Shown: positions 1 through 9,217, counted from the first letter of the stretch. The stretch is 64,000 nt of DNA from an uncultured Micrococcaceae bacterium (GCA_947502645.1 CANNAD010000001.1:1178001-1242000); one strand, 5' to 3'. The notes: a model not told the origin generated them from the sequence alone. Numbers and translations: made by a program.

Positions 1-1493
1 CCGGAACCACAGGGGAATGCACCGTTCTCTTCCCACTGCAGCCAAACCCACTTGCCTTCCAGCGAACCTTCTTCAAAAGCATCACAACCAAACTTGTTGG
101 CTGCCGGTGCCATCACCACTGTGCCGGTGAGCTCATCTTCAGTGGCGGCAGCATAGTCAAAGTTAACGCTGTACTGGCCTGAAGCGGAACCTGCGACGTC
201 GGACGGAGCGAGGATCTCGGCCCGGTCCAAAGTGACCTGGGAACCAACGGAGTTGGCAACGGTCAGTGCGGATGCCGCGCTGCCCGGTGTGCCGCCGACG
301 TCGTAGATGTCGCCGTCATTGCCTGATGCAACCACGGAAAGGACACCCTGTGCGGTCAGAGCGTTAACGATGTCTACCTCGGGGTCATCGGGCAGGCCGA
401 AGTTCGATCCGAGGGACATGTTGACAACCTGTGCGCGGTCGCTGAAATCGCCGTCTTTGTTGGGGTCCAGCACGTAATCGAGTGCCTGGCCAACAACGTT
501 GGAGGAGCCTTCACAACCGAAGACACGGATGGACACCAGCTTGGCATCCGGTGCTGAGCCGGGGCCGATCTTCATGGCGTTGACTTCCTCGGCCGTCAGG
601 GTCGAGTAATCGCCTTCGAAGGTGCTGCCGTCAGCATTGACGCCGTAGCCTGCAGCGGTTCCGGCCACGTGGCTACCATGGCTCTGGCAATCCAATGGGT
701 TCGGGTCTGGCTTCGGGATGGGCTGGTAAGACTCAGCAGAGGGGTCAGCGTTGTAGTCGTCGCCCACGAGGTCCCAACCGCCCGCGTACTTCTCGGCGTC
801 GAACAAGCTGGGATCCGGCGCTTCAGCTTCAGCGGCCTGAGCCTGCTCAAAGGCTTCAACCGTGCCGGGACCACCGAAGTCAGCATGCGTGTAATCCAGG
901 CCGGTGTCCAGAACGGCGATGGTGACATCCTCACCGGTCTCGTCCCGTTCAACCCATGACGAGAGGGCATTGGTATCAATAACCGCGCCCTTGTTGTCAT
1001 ACGTCTTGGGGATGATGCCGCTGATTTTCACAACGTCACTACGCTTGGCAATTTCACGGACAGCGTCAGCGTCACCCGTGATGGCAACACCAGGGATGGT
1101 GTTGGTGGTGGTGTAAATGTGGGTAGCGGAGGCAGCCTTGGTAACTTCCTTGGCCTTGGCCTCGATGTCCGCCCGAATGGACTTGACCTCGGCTACCTTG
1201 TCTACAGGTTCCTGGCCGCCCAACCGGACTTCGAGGGGCTGGGTCTGCTCGAAGGCGCCCTTGCCCTCGAACTGGATGAACACTGAAACAGGACCCTGCT
1301 TGGTGCGCAGGTCCTTGCTGAGCTTGAGATCCGGACGCTTCTGGTTCTGATTCTGGATGCCTGTGGCCGTAGCTTCGCCCTGGGACGAATTATCTACAGC
1401 CAAAGCAGGTGTCCACATACTGCCGGCGAGCGCAAGGCCTGTCAGCGATGCCAACACAGCCTTTCCTGCTCCCCGGTGTTGTGACTTGCTCAT
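1..1493 (-). CDS. S8 family serine peptidase (subtilase), 3' end outside window
   Basis: This is a secreted subtilisin-like protease of which about 497 N-terminal residues are in the window. It is missing from the ORF track because it is open-ended. I read a signal peptide (residues 1 to about 32, ending TPALA), an I9-type propeptide region (about 65-160), the catalytic Asp in VLDTGLDYTH (about 196), the catalytic His in SHGSHVAGTAAG (about 272) and the oxyanion Asn in VVASGND (about 392). The region after about 430 looks like the start of an inserted PA domain. The catalytic Ser would lie beyond the window. The ATG follows GAAGGAG, a good ribosome binding site. The upstream 240 bp to the next gene hold its promoter, including a TTGACA-like hexamer, but I cannot place it firmly. 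Substrate is unknown. Confidence 0.9.
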   Translation of the reverse strand, partial: MSKSQHRGAGKAVLASLTGLALAGSMWTPALAVDNSSQGEATATGIQNQNQKRPDLKLSKDLRTKQGPVSVFIQFEGKGAFEQTQPLEVRLGGQEPVDKVAEVKSIRADIEAKAKEVTKAASATHIYTTTNTIPGVAITGDADAVREIAKRSDVVKISGIIPKTYDNKGAVIDTNALSSWVERDETGEDVTIAVLDTGLDYTHADFGGPGTVEAFEQAQAAEAEAPDPSLFDAEKYAGGWDLVGDDYNADPSAESYQPIPKPDPNPLDCQSHGSHVAGTAAGYGVNADGSTFEGDYSTLTAEEVNAMKIGPGSAPDAKLVSIRVFGCEGSSNVVGQALDYVLDPNKDGDFSDRAQVVNMSLGSNFGLPDDPEVDIVNALTAQGVLSVVASGNDGDIYDVGGTPGSAASALTVANSVGSQVTLDRAEILAPSDVAGSASGQYSVNFDYAAATEDELTGTVVMAPAANKFGCDAFEEGSLEGKWVWLQWEENGAFPCGS

Positions 1494-1735
1494 ACTGCTC
1501 CTTCAAGAGAGTCAGTCATAGCCGACCGTCCAGTGCGCATTGTGTGCCCCCGGAACTGCTGCTGACGTGGCCATGACAGGTGTGAGTGATGGTGCTGAAC
1601 TACTGGGTGTCAACAGATGAGCGCCCCGACCCCAAACGATTGGTTTACTCACAGAACAGCTTTATGTGTCTGCCGTCACAAGTCAACAGGTGTCCACCAA
1701 TTTGAGACACTTAAAAATGTTGGGCTACCAAACCG

Positions 1736-2725
1736 CTAGGGGCGCACCGAAAGCCGGTCCTTTAACCGCCGGTAACGACGACGCAGGAGACTCACCAGGG
1801 AAGCGTCGCTGACCGCTTCTTCGAGCCGCTGCAGGCGTTCGCTCATCTGCCGATTCTGCTCCAGGGACTGCATCAGCAGTTCCTCCGCATAGTTCTTGCG
1901 CTGGTGCAGGTGGTCTGCGAGGCGGCACTCGTGTTTGGTCAGGTACAGGAGCGCGCCGAGACCGTTGTCCCGAACGTAGTCCTTGAGGTGACGCTCCCGC
2001 ACCAGCAGATCCAGCCGCTGATGCTCATGGTCCTTCGCGATCACGCTATTGCCGAGGTCGCCGGATTCAAGCCTGCGCTGGTGCCAGAACGCCAGCGGCT
2101 CCCCATCGATGAAGCCCATGGTGTGGGCGGAGAGCACGCGGAGCAAAAACTCCCAGTCACCTACTGCGGCGAGGTCCTCGTCGAAGTATCCGACGTCGTC
2201 GTGCAGGTTCCGGCGGTACAGTATGGAAATTGGAACAAACCGGTTGACCCGAAGAATGTCGAACAGCGTGACGGTGGTGATGCCGGGTTCGAAGACTTCC
2301 CGGTCCACTTCCTGGAGGTGGTGCCCGTAGACCCGCTCGAAGATGATCTCCGTGCGAACGGCAACGCCGGCGTCGTCACTATCTTTCAGGTGAGCAACGG
2401 TCCGGGCAAGGAATTCCGGGTGCCACGTGTCGTCGTCGTCGTGGATGGCAATGAAGTCCGATGCACTCGAGCGGATAGCACGATTTGCGGCCGCTTCCAT
2501 GCCGGCCGATTCCTCGTGATGCATCACCTGCACCCGGTCGCCCAATTCTGCCGAATGTTCCGCGACGATCTTGTCCACCGGGGCGGCCGAACCGCCGTCG
2601 TTGACAATGACCAGCGTCCAGTCCTGAAAGGACTGCGCGAGAACATCTTTGACGGCGCGAGCCAACAACAGCCCCCGATCCTTCGTTCTCATGACGATGG
2701 AGACGGAGGGGTGGGCCTTGTTCAA
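1736..2725 (-). CDS. Family 2 glycosyltransferase
   Basis: This is a predicted cytoplasmic GT-A fold glycosyltransferase that moves a sugar from a nucleotide-sugar donor, probably in cell-surface polysaccharide or teichuronic-type polymer synthesis. The N-terminus VSIVMRTKDRG and the VNDGGS stretch (about 41-46) are typical of GT2 nucleotide binding. IAIHDDDDTWHPEFL (about 93-107) carries the metal-binding DxD-type acidic cluster. The C-terminal ~60 residues are charged and probably helical. Its ATG overlaps the stop of the upstream pyruvyltransferase gene by 4 bp (ATGA), so the two are translationally coupled. Donor and acceptor cannot be read from sequence. Confidence 0.88.
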   Translation of the reverse strand: MNKAHPSVSIVMRTKDRGLLLARAVKDVLAQSFQDWTLVIVNDGGSAAPVDKIVAEHSAELGDRVQVMHHEESAGMEAAANRAIRSSASDFIAIHDDDDTWHPEFLARTVAHLKDSDDAGVAVRTEIIFERVYGHHLQEVDREVFEPGITTVTLFDILRVNRFVPISILYRRNLHDDVGYFDEDLAAVGDWEFLLRVLSAHTMGFIDGEPLAFWHQRRLESGDLGNSVIAKDHEHQRLDLLVRERHLKDYVRDNGLGALLYLTKHECRLADHLHQRKNYAEELLMQSLEQNRQMSERLQRLEEAVSDASLVSLLRRRYRRLKDRLSVRP

Positions 2726-4173
2726 TGGGTGTCCTTTCGGTTCAGCATGCGCGTCCTTGCGGATGCCAGGGTGCGGATCAGGGCGAAACTGCGGGAGTTG
2801 AACCAGCCGTCGAGTTCGGCGCGCGTATCGTTGGCGCGCTTGTGCTCGGCGTCGAGGTGCGATTCGAGGTGCTCGTTGTCAGCTCTCAGGGACGTGAGCT
2901 CGGCGGATTGGGCGAGGAAGACCTCGGCCTCATCCGGTGCGAACCAGGTGCCGTTTGGCGTTAGTTCATGGACCATGGGTAGCTGGGGTGGATCCGGTGT
3001 TGCCCCCTGAAGTCCGCGCACGACGGCGTCCCACCACTTTTCGTGGTGGTCCCGGAGCGTTGAATGCGCATTGTTCAGGTGGTCGTGGATGTCTGCGCGA
3101 CGCTCCCACGCCTCAGAGATCGCCGCGGTGAAGGAGGGCCCGACGACGGCGGGAAGAGGGAGCGCGAAAGCGCCCAGCCCCCAGTTCTCCAGTGCTCCGC
3201 GCAACCGTGCCTCGCTGTAGTCCTCAACGGCCAGGGCTACGCAGGGCACCCGTGCGTCGGTCGCGAAGACGGCGGGGTGATAGCGCGAAGTGATCACCAT
3301 GGACGCCCCGGCTGTCAGCGCAGCGGTAGATTCAGCGTCCGCGATGGAGCGCAGTTCCACGTTCTTCGACTCCATCGCCTCGGCGATCCGCGTGTGCATG
3401 GCCTCATCGCCGTCGCCCGCTCCTTCGGTGGCCATGTGGGGCAGGAAAACGATGGGCAGGCCGGTCAGCTGAGCAGCGTGATCCAGAGCGGACGCGGTGT
3501 GTCTGACGAACGTGGTCTGCGGCATGGAGCCGGTACCTGACGCAAACGTCGCCGCGATGTACGGACCGTTGGGAGCTGCCTCCTTGTTCGTCGCCGTGCT
3601 CGCGTAGAAGGAAGCGTCATCCAGGCACGGAACCACGTTGTCCGTGTTCGACAGGTCCCGTCCCAGACGCAGCGTGGTGGCCTCACGCGCACCCAGAACG
3701 ACGGCGTTGGACACCAGTTCCGCAGCTATATCCCGGTCGCGACGGACCAGTGCGGGACCGAGTGTCTGCCCGCTGATCAGCACCGGAAGGCCCAGTCCGC
3801 GCGCCAGCGCTGCAACCGCAGCCCGCTCGTACAGCAACCAGCCGTAGATGGAATTCAGGTTGCCGCCACCTGCAATAAGGAGAGCGTCGCAGGTCCGCAG
3901 GGTGGCGGTGAGCTGCTGCGCTTCCGCCGGGCGGCCGTCGTCGTTCGTGACCGCGTCGAAGTACGATTCCCGTTCCCGTGGCGGCCAGGGGAAGGGCAGC
4001 GTGGATACCGCATCGCAGCCGAAACGGCGCGTTGAATCGTCGGGGTTACGGCTGAGGACAACGATGTCCGCCACACCACGCTGCCGCAGTTCCTGCACAG
4101 CAGCATGGGTCATGGCTTCGTCGCCAACATGATAAACAGGCTGCCCAATGTCACCGAGGAGCGCGATCTTCAT
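2722..4173 (-). CDS. Polysaccharide pyruvyl transferase family protein
   Basis: This is a 483-residue protein of the CsaB/WcaK-type polysaccharide pyruvyl transferase family, which adds ketal pyruvate to sugars of surface polymers. The N-terminus (KIALLGDIG, then GDEAMTHAAVQEL) and the central LLIAGGGNLNS motif (about 113-123) fit the family's two Rossmann-like halves. A later TSRYHPAVFA motif (about 295) is the usual SxRLH-type signature. The last ~70 residues form a predicted coiled coil (AELTSLRADNEHLESHLDAE) that goes beyond the catalytic fold. It is the first gene of a two-gene unit with the GT2 gene, which suggests they modify the same glycan. Confidence 0.85.
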   Translation of the reverse strand: MKIALLGDIGQPVYHVGDEAMTHAAVQELRQRGVADIVVLSRNPDDSTRRFGCDAVSTLPFPWPPRERESYFDAVTNDDGRPAEAQQLTATLRTCDALLIAGGGNLNSIYGWLLYERAAVAALARGLGLPVLISGQTLGPALVRRDRDIAAELVSNAVVLGAREATTLRLGRDLSNTDNVVPCLDDASFYASTATNKEAAPNGPYIAATFASGTGSMPQTTFVRHTASALDHAAQLTGLPIVFLPHMATEGAGDGDEAMHTRIAEAMESKNVELRSIADAESTAALTAGASMVITSRYHPAVFATDARVPCVALAVEDYSEARLRGALENWGLGAFALPLPAVVGPSFTAAISEAWERRADIHDHLNNAHSTLRDHHEKWWDAVVRGLQGATPDPPQLPMVHELTPNGTWFAPDEAEVFLAQSAELTSLRADNEHLESHLDAEHKRANDTRAELDGWFNSRSFALIRTLASARTRMLNRKDTH

Positions 4174-4205
4174 GAGACTCCTGTCAGACAGATCAGCACG
4201 CGCGG

Positions 4206-5051
4206 CTATCCGGCCTGCACGGGTGCGCCGCCAGTGGCTGCCCCGCCCTGCCAGAGTGCATCGAAAGGCGCGTTGGAAGAGACCCGGTGGCGGATGCCTT
4301 CTGTAACAAACTTCTTGGCGGTCTTGGCCGCTTCCAACGGCGTGGCGCCCTTGGCGAGCTCGGCGGCGACGGCTGCTGCCAGAGAGCAGCCCGCTCCGCT
4401 GACTGCTACTTCTCCGACCTTCGGTTCGCTGAGGACCTCGAGCGTCTCGCCGTCGTAATAGACGTCGACGGCGTCCGCACCTTCCAGACGCACCCCGCCC
4501 TTGGCGAGGACGACGGCGCCGCTCACCTCGTGGATCTTTCGTGCAGCTTCCTTGAGGTCGTCGACGGTGTTGATCGTCATGCCGGACAAGCTCTCAGCCT
4601 CGAAGTGGTTCGGCGTGACGAACGTTGCGAGCGGGAGGAGGTTCGCCTTGAGTGCCTCATCCGTGTCCAGAGCTGCGCCCGGCTCCTGTCCCTTGCAGAT
4701 CAGTACCGGGTCAAGGACAACGTTCTTCCATTCCTGGTTCTTCAGCGCTGTAGCAACGGTGTTGATGGTGGTGGGAGTGCCCATCATGCCAAGCTTCACC
4801 GTGTTGAGCTGGCCCGAGTAGCACGTCTGAACGGCTTCGAGCTGGTCCGAGATAACCTGGGCGTCCACCGGGACGAAGCGGTGATTCCAGTTGTCCTTGG
4901 GATCGAAGGACACGATGCAGGTCAGCGCGGTGATGCCGAAAACGCCGAGTTCCTGGAACGTCTTCAGATCCGCCTGGGCGCCAGCTCCGCCCGTTGCTTC
5001 CGAACCGGCGATCGTCAGGGTGATGGCAGGGGAGGGTGTGTTCTGGGACAT
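4206..5051 (-). CDS. pdxK: Pyridoxine/pyridoxal kinase (ThiD-like PdxK)
   Basis: This 281-residue ribokinase-fold kinase phosphorylates pyridoxal or pyridoxine in vitamin B6 salvage. Similarity runs the full length of Bacillus-type ThiD-like pyridoxal kinases: TIAGSEATGGAGAQADLKTF near the N-terminus, SFDPKDNWNHRFVPVD, VVLDPVLICKG, TPNHFEAESLSGM and the ATP-site GAGCS motif near residue 218. The Cys in LICKG and the Cys in GAGCS match the two cysteines used by this Gram-positive subgroup. A hydroxymethylpyrimidine kinase (ThiD) role is the main alternative. The gene stands alone between the polysaccharide genes and alkA. Confidence 0.85.
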   Translation of the reverse strand: MSQNTPSPAITLTIAGSEATGGAGAQADLKTFQELGVFGITALTCIVSFDPKDNWNHRFVPVDAQVISDQLEAVQTCYSGQLNTVKLGMMGTPTTINTVATALKNQEWKNVVLDPVLICKGQEPGAALDTDEALKANLLPLATFVTPNHFEAESLSGMTINTVDDLKEAARKIHEVSGAVVLAKGGVRLEGADAVDVYYDGETLEVLSEPKVGEVAVSGAGCSLAAAVAAELAKGATPLEAAKTAKKFVTEGIRHRVSSNAPFDALWQGGAATGGAPVQAG

Positions 5052-5063
5052 AGTTCTATCTTG

Positions 5064-6089
5064 CTACGTCTTGGGGGGAGATGGCGAGTCCGCGGACGAA
5101 CCGTTATTGCGCGCGGAGGCCGCGATAGCCGCCTGCCACAAGTGCATCGAGGCGTAGGAACGCCACGGCGCCCACATGGTTGCATGCTCCGCCAGGAGCC
5201 TATGATGTGCGGCTTTCGAGCCCTCGGCATCGAGGATGCCAACAGCTTTCGCTCCGGCGACCAGTGCGACGTCGCCGGTCAGCCACGCGTCGGGATCGCC
5301 CAGTACGCGCATCGCGATGTACGCGGCGGTCCAGACGCCGATCCGCGGGACCGCCACCAGCTCGGATCGCAGGAGTTCCGTATCACTATCAGCGTGGACG
5401 TCCAACTCACCGTCAGCCAAGGCCCGAGCAGTATTGACGACGGCGCGGATGGACTGCCGGGGGAGCCGCAGCGGCCTCTCCGGATCGAGGGTTTCGCCGT
5501 CCTCGGGAACCGGGACTGCGCCAGCAATCTGCTCAGGGTTGGGGAACAAGCGATCCAGACCAGCTATGTCTGATTGGTACGGAGAGCCCGCGGCCGTGGT
5601 CATTCGAGTGAGATGGGTTCGGGCAGCAGCCACGGAAATCTGCTGCCCAACAATCGCGCGGATCACCATTTCGTGCGGATCCACCGCCCCGGGAACCCTG
5701 ATCCCGGGAGTCTGCTCAACAAGTGGAGCGAGCGTGGGGTCGGCAGAAAGTGCGGCATCGGTGACGGAAGGATCGGCGTCGAGATCAAACAGGCGGCGAA
5801 CGCGCGCAACAGCCGGTTCGACGTCGGCCATGGACGTGAGCTCCAACCGCACGTTTAGCCCCCAACCGCCGTCGGGCGCTTGGGTAGCCACGGCATCAAA
5901 GGCGCCGGGCCCCTGCGGAAACCGCAGGGTGCGGGCGTAACGCAAGCGGCCGACGTCGTTCATTTCAGCCACCTCAACACCCGGAAGGGCGCGAACAGCG
6001 AGGAAGTGGAAAACCCCGGGTGCGTCGAAAGGCTGCCGCAGGGGAAGGTCAAACTGCAGGGATGCGGTTCGGGCGGCCGCACTAGTCAA
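5064..6089 (-). CDS. alkA: DNA-3-methyladenine glycosylase II (AlkA)
   Basis: This enzyme excises alkylated bases from DNA. The AlkA N-terminal domain is visible (LQFDLPLRQPFDAPGVFHFL, then RYARTLRF), followed by VRAIVGQQISVAAA and the HhH-GPD element IGVWTAAYIAMRVLGDPDAW. The Asp in LTGDVAL aligns with the catalytic Asp of E. coli AlkA, and WAPWRSYASMHLW is the family's C-terminal signature. The track's start at 6191 is artificial, because that stretch reads through the VOC remnant in another frame. The best start I see is TTG at 6089, overlapping the VOC stop by 8 bp, giving 341 residues. Many actinobacterial homologues carry an N-terminal Ada-AraC part, which is absent here. Confidence 0.85.
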   Translation of the reverse strand: MTSAAARTASLQFDLPLRQPFDAPGVFHFLAVRALPGVEVAEMNDVGRLRYARTLRFPQGPGAFDAVATQAPDGGWGLNVRLELTSMADVEPAVARVRRLFDLDADPSVTDAALSADPTLAPLVEQTPGIRVPGAVDPHEMVIRAIVGQQISVAAARTHLTRMTTAAGSPYQSDIAGLDRLFPNPEQIAGAVPVPEDGETLDPERPLRLPRQSIRAVVNTARALADGELDVHADSDTELLRSELVAVPRIGVWTAAYIAMRVLGDPDAWLTGDVALVAGAKAVGILDAEGSKAAHHRLLAEHATMWAPWRSYASMHLWQAAIAASARNNGSSADSPSPPKT

Positions 6090-6216
6090 GGCAGAACTCG
6101 TTGCCCTCCGGGTCTTGCATCGTGATGAATCCGGCCTCCGTCCCCTCGTCGGCCGAGAACGCGGCCAGCCGTGCCGGGTCGGCGCAATCAAAGGTGATTT
6201 GAACTTCTCGCGTCAT
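6082..6216 (-). pseudogene. Internally deleted VOC/glyoxalase-like protein remnant (44 aa)
   Basis: This short open frame is too small for the ORF track. It joins the normal start of an actinobacterial VOC protein (MTREVQITFDCADPARLAAF) directly to the normal end of one (FITMQDPEGNEFCLD, then stop). The roughly 70-100 residues between those two parts in intact homologues are missing, although the frame stays open. The product cannot form the paired beta-alpha-beta metal site. The stop overlaps the probable TTG start of alkA, so the remnant may still act as a coupled leader for alkA. The VOC assignment rests on both ends matching the family; the in-frame deletion is inferred. Confidence 0.7.
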
Positions 6217-6256
6217 AGGACAACTCTACGTTCCTGTACATGACGCGGGTAGACCA

Positions 6257-6296
6257 AGGTTGTTGAACAATCCTTGCGTAGATTGTTCAACAACCT
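6257..6296. promoter_or_regulatory. Double operator, 16-bp perfect inverted repeat, 5-oxoproline locus
   Basis: Two 16-bp arms, AGGTTGTTGAACAATC and its exact complement, are separated by 8 bp (CTTGCGTA). Each arm contains the near-palindrome TTGTTGAACAA. The same sequence occurs upstream of pxpA at 13419-13435. The site lies 57 bp before the transporter start and overlaps plausible -35/-10 elements (TTGCGT, 18 bp, TAGTCT). The likely binder is the GntR/FCD regulator encoded at 8540-9217, which is an inference from context. Confidence 0.75.
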
Positions 6297-6352
6297 GTAG
6301 TCTTCGAATCAACATAACCTGTGACTGGCGTCACTCAACGTTTGGAATCAAC

Positions 6353-7570
6353 ATGTCAGACACCGCTACCAAGCCAGCATTGAGCCCCTCGGGACGGCGG
6401 ACTGCCCTGCTGGGCGCCATGTTCCTCATGGCGACCAGCGCGATCGGCCCCGGCTTCATCACGCAGACCACCGTCTTTACCGTTCAACTCGGTGCCGCGT
6501 TTGCGTTCGCCATTCTCATCTCGATCCTCGTTGACATCGCAGTCCAGCTCAACGTCTGGCGGGTTATCGGCGTTTCCGGGATGCGCGCGCAGGAGCTCGG
6601 AAACAAGGTGCTCCCCGGGCTGGGCTGGTTCCTGGCGGTTCTCGTATTCCTCGGCGGAGTGGTCTTCAACATCGGGAACATCGCCGGAACGGGTCTTGGC
6701 GCCAACGCGATGATGGGGATCGACCCGAAAATCGGCGGCGCCATCTCCGCCGTGATCGCCATCCTGATCTTCCTCTCCAAACGTGCTGGAATGGCGCTCG
6801 ACCGCATCGTGGTCATGCTCGGAGCGGTCATGATTCTGCTCATGATCTACGTGGCAATCGTCGCGGCGCCTCCGGTGGGCGAAGCGCTGAAGAACACGAT
6901 CCTCCCCGAGGAAATCGACTTCCTGATCATCACCACCCTCATCGGCGGCACCGTCGGCGGCTACATCACCTACGCCGGCGCGCACCGCATGCTCGACTCC
7001 GGCGCAACCGGTGTGGATAACGTCAAGGCAATCACCCAAAGCTCCGTCCTCGGCATCATCGTCACCGGCATCATGCGGGTGCTGCTGTTCCTGGCGATCT
7101 TCGGCGTCGTCGCTGGCGGTGTAACTCTCGCGGGAAGCAATATGGCAGCTGACGCCTTCGGCCACGCCGCCGGCGAAATCGGAATGCGGCTGTTCGGGGT
7201 TGTCCTCTGGTGCGCCGCCCTCACCTCCGTCATCGGCGCCGCCTACACGTCCGTGTCATTCGTGACCCGCTCATCCACATCAGAACGACGCCGGAACCTC
7301 ATCACCGTGGGCTTCATCGCCTTCTGCGCCGCCGCGTTCCTGCTCCTCGGCCAGGCACCGCAAACCCTGCTGATCTTTGCGGGTGCATTCAACGGTCTGA
7401 TCCTGCCCATCGGATTCGCCGTCGTTCTCTGGGTTGGCTGGCGGCGTCGTGATCTGCTGCAGGGGTACAAGTACCCTGTGTGGCTCCTTATTATTGGCGT
7501 GCTGACGTGGCTCCTCACCATTTATCTTGGCTGGAATTCACTGGCTGGTATGGGAAAGCTGTGGGCCTGA
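6353..7570 (+). CDS. NRAMP-superfamily transporter (YcsG-like)
   Basis: This is a 405-residue inner-membrane transporter with about 11 predicted helices. It belongs to the NRAMP-related group that includes Bacillus YcsG, encoded with ycsF/ycsI/kip genes. [15 protein letters not shown] near the N-terminus corresponds to the NRAMP helix 1 signature, but the canonical DPGN metal motif is not present, so metal transport is doubtful. Context suggests it imports 5-oxoproline or a related compound, as an inference. The track's start at 6260 falls inside the operator; the ATG at 6353 ([10 protein letters not shown]) gives a sensible N-terminus. Its stop overlaps the next start (TGATG), so the two genes are coupled. 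Confidence 0.82.
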   Translation: MSDTATKPALSPSGRRTALLGAMFLMATSAIGPGFITQTTVFTVQLGAAFAFAILISILVDIAVQLNVWRVIGVSGMRAQELGNKVLPGLGWFLAVLVFLGGVVFNIGNIAGTGLGANAMMGIDPKIGGAISAVIAILIFLSKRAGMALDRIVVMLGAVMILLMIYVAIVAAPPVGEALKNTILPEEIDFLIITTLIGGTVGGYITYAGAHRMLDSGATGVDNVKAITQSSVLGIIVTGIMRVLLFLAIFGVVAGGVTLAGSNMAADAFGHAAGEIGMRLFGVVLWCAALTSVIGAAYTSVSFVTRSSTSERRRNLITVGFIAFCAAAFLLLGQAPQTLLIFAGAFNGLILPIGFAVVLWVGWRRRDLLQGYKYPVWLLIIGVLTWLLTIYLGWNSLAGMGKLWA

Positions 7571-8373
7571 TGAGCACCCCGGCACCACTGACCGAGAACG
7601 CCCTGCTGACCCCGACCGAGGCGCGGCAAGCGTTCCGCAACGGCCTCGTCTCGCCGACTTCGGGCTTCTCCCGCGGCTATGCCCAGGCGAACCTCATCAT
7701 CGTTCCGCGGGCGCAGGCTTTCGACGTGCTGCTCTTTGCCCAGCGCAACCCGAAAGCGTGCCCCATCCTGGGCGTGCTCGACGCCGGTGAGACCACCGGA
7801 CCGCTGCTCACCGGAGGCGATATCCGGACCGACGTGCCCAAATACGTCGTGTACCGTGACGGGCAGCCCATAGACGAACCGACCGACGTCACCGCCTACT
7901 GGCGCGATGACCTCGTGACGTTCATGATCGGCTGCAGCTTCACCTTTGAGTCCGCACTGCTCGACGGCGGCGTCCCGATTGCGCACATCGACCAGGGCGT
8001 GAACGTGCCCATGTACAAAACCAACATCCCCTGCGAAAGTGCTGGCACCATGTCGGGGCCGCTCGTGGTGTCGATGCGCCCTCTCCCGGCGTCGCAGGTG
8101 TCCGACGCCGTCCGCATCACCTCGCGCTACCCCGCCGTGCACGGTGCTCCCGTTCACATCGGAAACCCGGAAGAGTTGGGCATCGAGTCTCTTGGGCGCC
8201 CAGACTTCGGCGATCCAGTGACCGTTCCCGAAGGGCATCTGCCGGTGTTCTGGGCTTGCGGCGTCACACCGCAGGCCGCGGTCATGCAGTCCAGGCCGTC
8301 CTTCGCGATTGGCCACGCACCCGGGCACATGCTCATCACCGACGCCCGGGACAGCGACTACCTGATTCCGTAG
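7570..8373 (+). CDS. Putative hydro-lyase, DUF1445 family (YcsI / D-glutamate cyclase-like)
   Basis: This is a 267-residue cytoplasmic protein of the DUF1445 hydro-lyase family. Members are related to mammalian D-glutamate cyclase, which makes 5-oxo-D-proline from D-glutamate. Family stretches include [10 protein letters not shown] at the N-terminus, [11 protein letters not shown], the [11 protein letters not shown] motif (about 122), PHIDQG-like [14 protein letters not shown], and [12 protein letters not shown] near the end. It starts with the ATG overlapping the transporter stop, so it is the second gene of the plus-strand operon. Beside pxpABC a role in 5-oxoproline or glutamate lactam metabolism is reasonable but not shown. 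Confidence 0.85.
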   Translation: MSTPAPLTENALLTPTEARQAFRNGLVSPTSGFSRGYAQANLIIVPRAQAFDVLLFAQRNPKACPILGVLDAGETTGPLLTGGDIRTDVPKYVVYRDGQPIDEPTDVTAYWRDDLVTFMIGCSFTFESALLDGGVPIAHIDQGVNVPMYKTNIPCESAGTMSGPLVVSMRPLPASQVSDAVRITSRYPAVHGAPVHIGNPEELGIESLGRPDFGDPVTVPEGHLPVFWACGVTPQAAVMQSRPSFAIGHAPGHMLITDARDSDYLIP

Positions 8374-8398
8374 CGCCGTTTCTGCTTCTCCATCTCTC

Positions 8399-8470
8399 CG
8401 CAAAATTGCCGCTTGCACGCAGAATTGCGCGTTGCAACGCACGATTCTGCAGCTTAGCGGCAATTTTGCG
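8399..8470. repeat. 72-bp imperfect palindrome between convergent genes
   Basis: The 36-bp arms begin CGCAAAATTGCCGCT and end AGCGGCAATTTTGCG, centred on GTTGCAAC at 8434/8435. The arms match at most positions. It sits between the stops of the DUF1445 gene and gntR, so it could serve as a bidirectional terminator. Its length and CGCAAA...TTTGCG ends resemble the repeats at 16.6, 17.7 and 20.2 kb, though the interior differs. Confidence 0.8.
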
Positions 8471-8539
8471 AGCTCGACGAGGCAAGGCAGGAGCGGAGTC
8501 TCGGGCTCAAGAGCTGATTGGCTGTTCTGTACTCGTCTC

Positions 8540-9217
8540 TCAGTCGCCGAGGTGCTCGAGCAGCTCTGCCTCAGCGGCGTCGAGGTAGCTGCGCAGTCCC
8601 TCTGCCGCCTCGGCACGCTGCCCGGCACGCAACCGCTCCACGAGGTCCACGTTCCGGTGCACGTAGTGGCTGTGGAAGTCCGGTGCTGAGGACATCGTGT
8701 GAAACACGAGCCGCATCTGCGCGAGCACCCGGGTCATCAAGACCTCCAGCGACTCGCTTCCGCTCATGGCAATCACGGCGCGGTGCAGAGCCTGGTTCGC
8801 GCTGGCCATACGGGGCACGGAACCTGCTTCCCGCGCTGCCGTTGCTTCTGCGATGATCGCATCCATGGCATCGAGATCCGACGACGACACCTCGCCCCAC
8901 ATAACCGCGGCCGGCTCGATCATGCGCCGCACCCGGTAAATTTCCTGCACATCGTCCCGCGTCGGTGCGGCAACAAAAACGCCGCGATTCGCAATCCGCG
9001 TGACAATCCCTTCGCCTACAAGACTGCTGAACGCCTCCCGCAGGGTGTTCCGAGAAACCCCCAGTGACGCGGACAGCGACTGCTCGGAAAGCTTGGACCC
9101 CGGCGTCAGCTGCCCATCGGCAATCCGGCTTCGCAGCACGGAAGCGACCCACGCGCCGGTATGCGCATGCTCAGCAGTGGGCGCGGGAAACTCTCCCGGC
9201 AGCGCGTTCATCAGCAT
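8540..9217 (-). CDS. GntR-family (FCD) transcriptional regulator
   Basis: This 225-residue regulator has an N-terminal winged helix (IADGQLTPGSKLSEQSLSASLGVSRNTLREAFSSL, about 31-66) and a C-terminal all-helical FCD ligand domain with the conserved histidines seen in ANQALHRAVI and HSHYVHRNVDLVERL. FCD proteins usually sense small organic acids. The gene starts 24 bp after the stop of the biotin carboxylase, so it is probably the last gene of the pxpA operon. It likely binds the TTGTT-AACAA palindromes in front of both operons and thus controls itself and the locus. 5-Oxoproline is the obvious candidate ligand, by inference only. Confidence 0.9.
   Translation of the reverse strand: MLMNALPGEFPAPTAEHAHTGAWVASVLRSRIADGQLTPGSKLSEQSLSASLGVSRNTLREAFSSLVGEGIVTRIANRGVFVAAPTRDDVQEIYRVRRMIEPAAVMWGEVSSSDLDAMDAIIAEATAAREAGSVPRMASANQALHRAVIAMSGSESLEVLMTRVLAQMRLVFHTMSSAPDFHSHYVHRNVDLVERLRAGQRAEAAEGLRSYLDAAEAELLEHLGD

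Noticed and set aside
1904-3010. 368-residue plus-strand ORF
   Set aside because: It is antisense to the GT2 and pyruvyltransferase genes, which have clear family motifs; the product resembles no family.
4287-5573. 428-residue plus-strand ORF
   Set aside because: Shadow of pdxK and alkA on the opposite strand; it spans both genes and has no recognisable domain.
6260-6352. N-terminal extension of the NRAMP-like transporter (MLNNPCVDC...)
   Set aside because: It lies within the operator inverted repeat and promoter; the ATG at 6353 fits the family.
7522-8628. 368-residue minus-strand ORF
   Set aside because: Antisense to the DUF1445 gene, extends across the palindrome, no domain.
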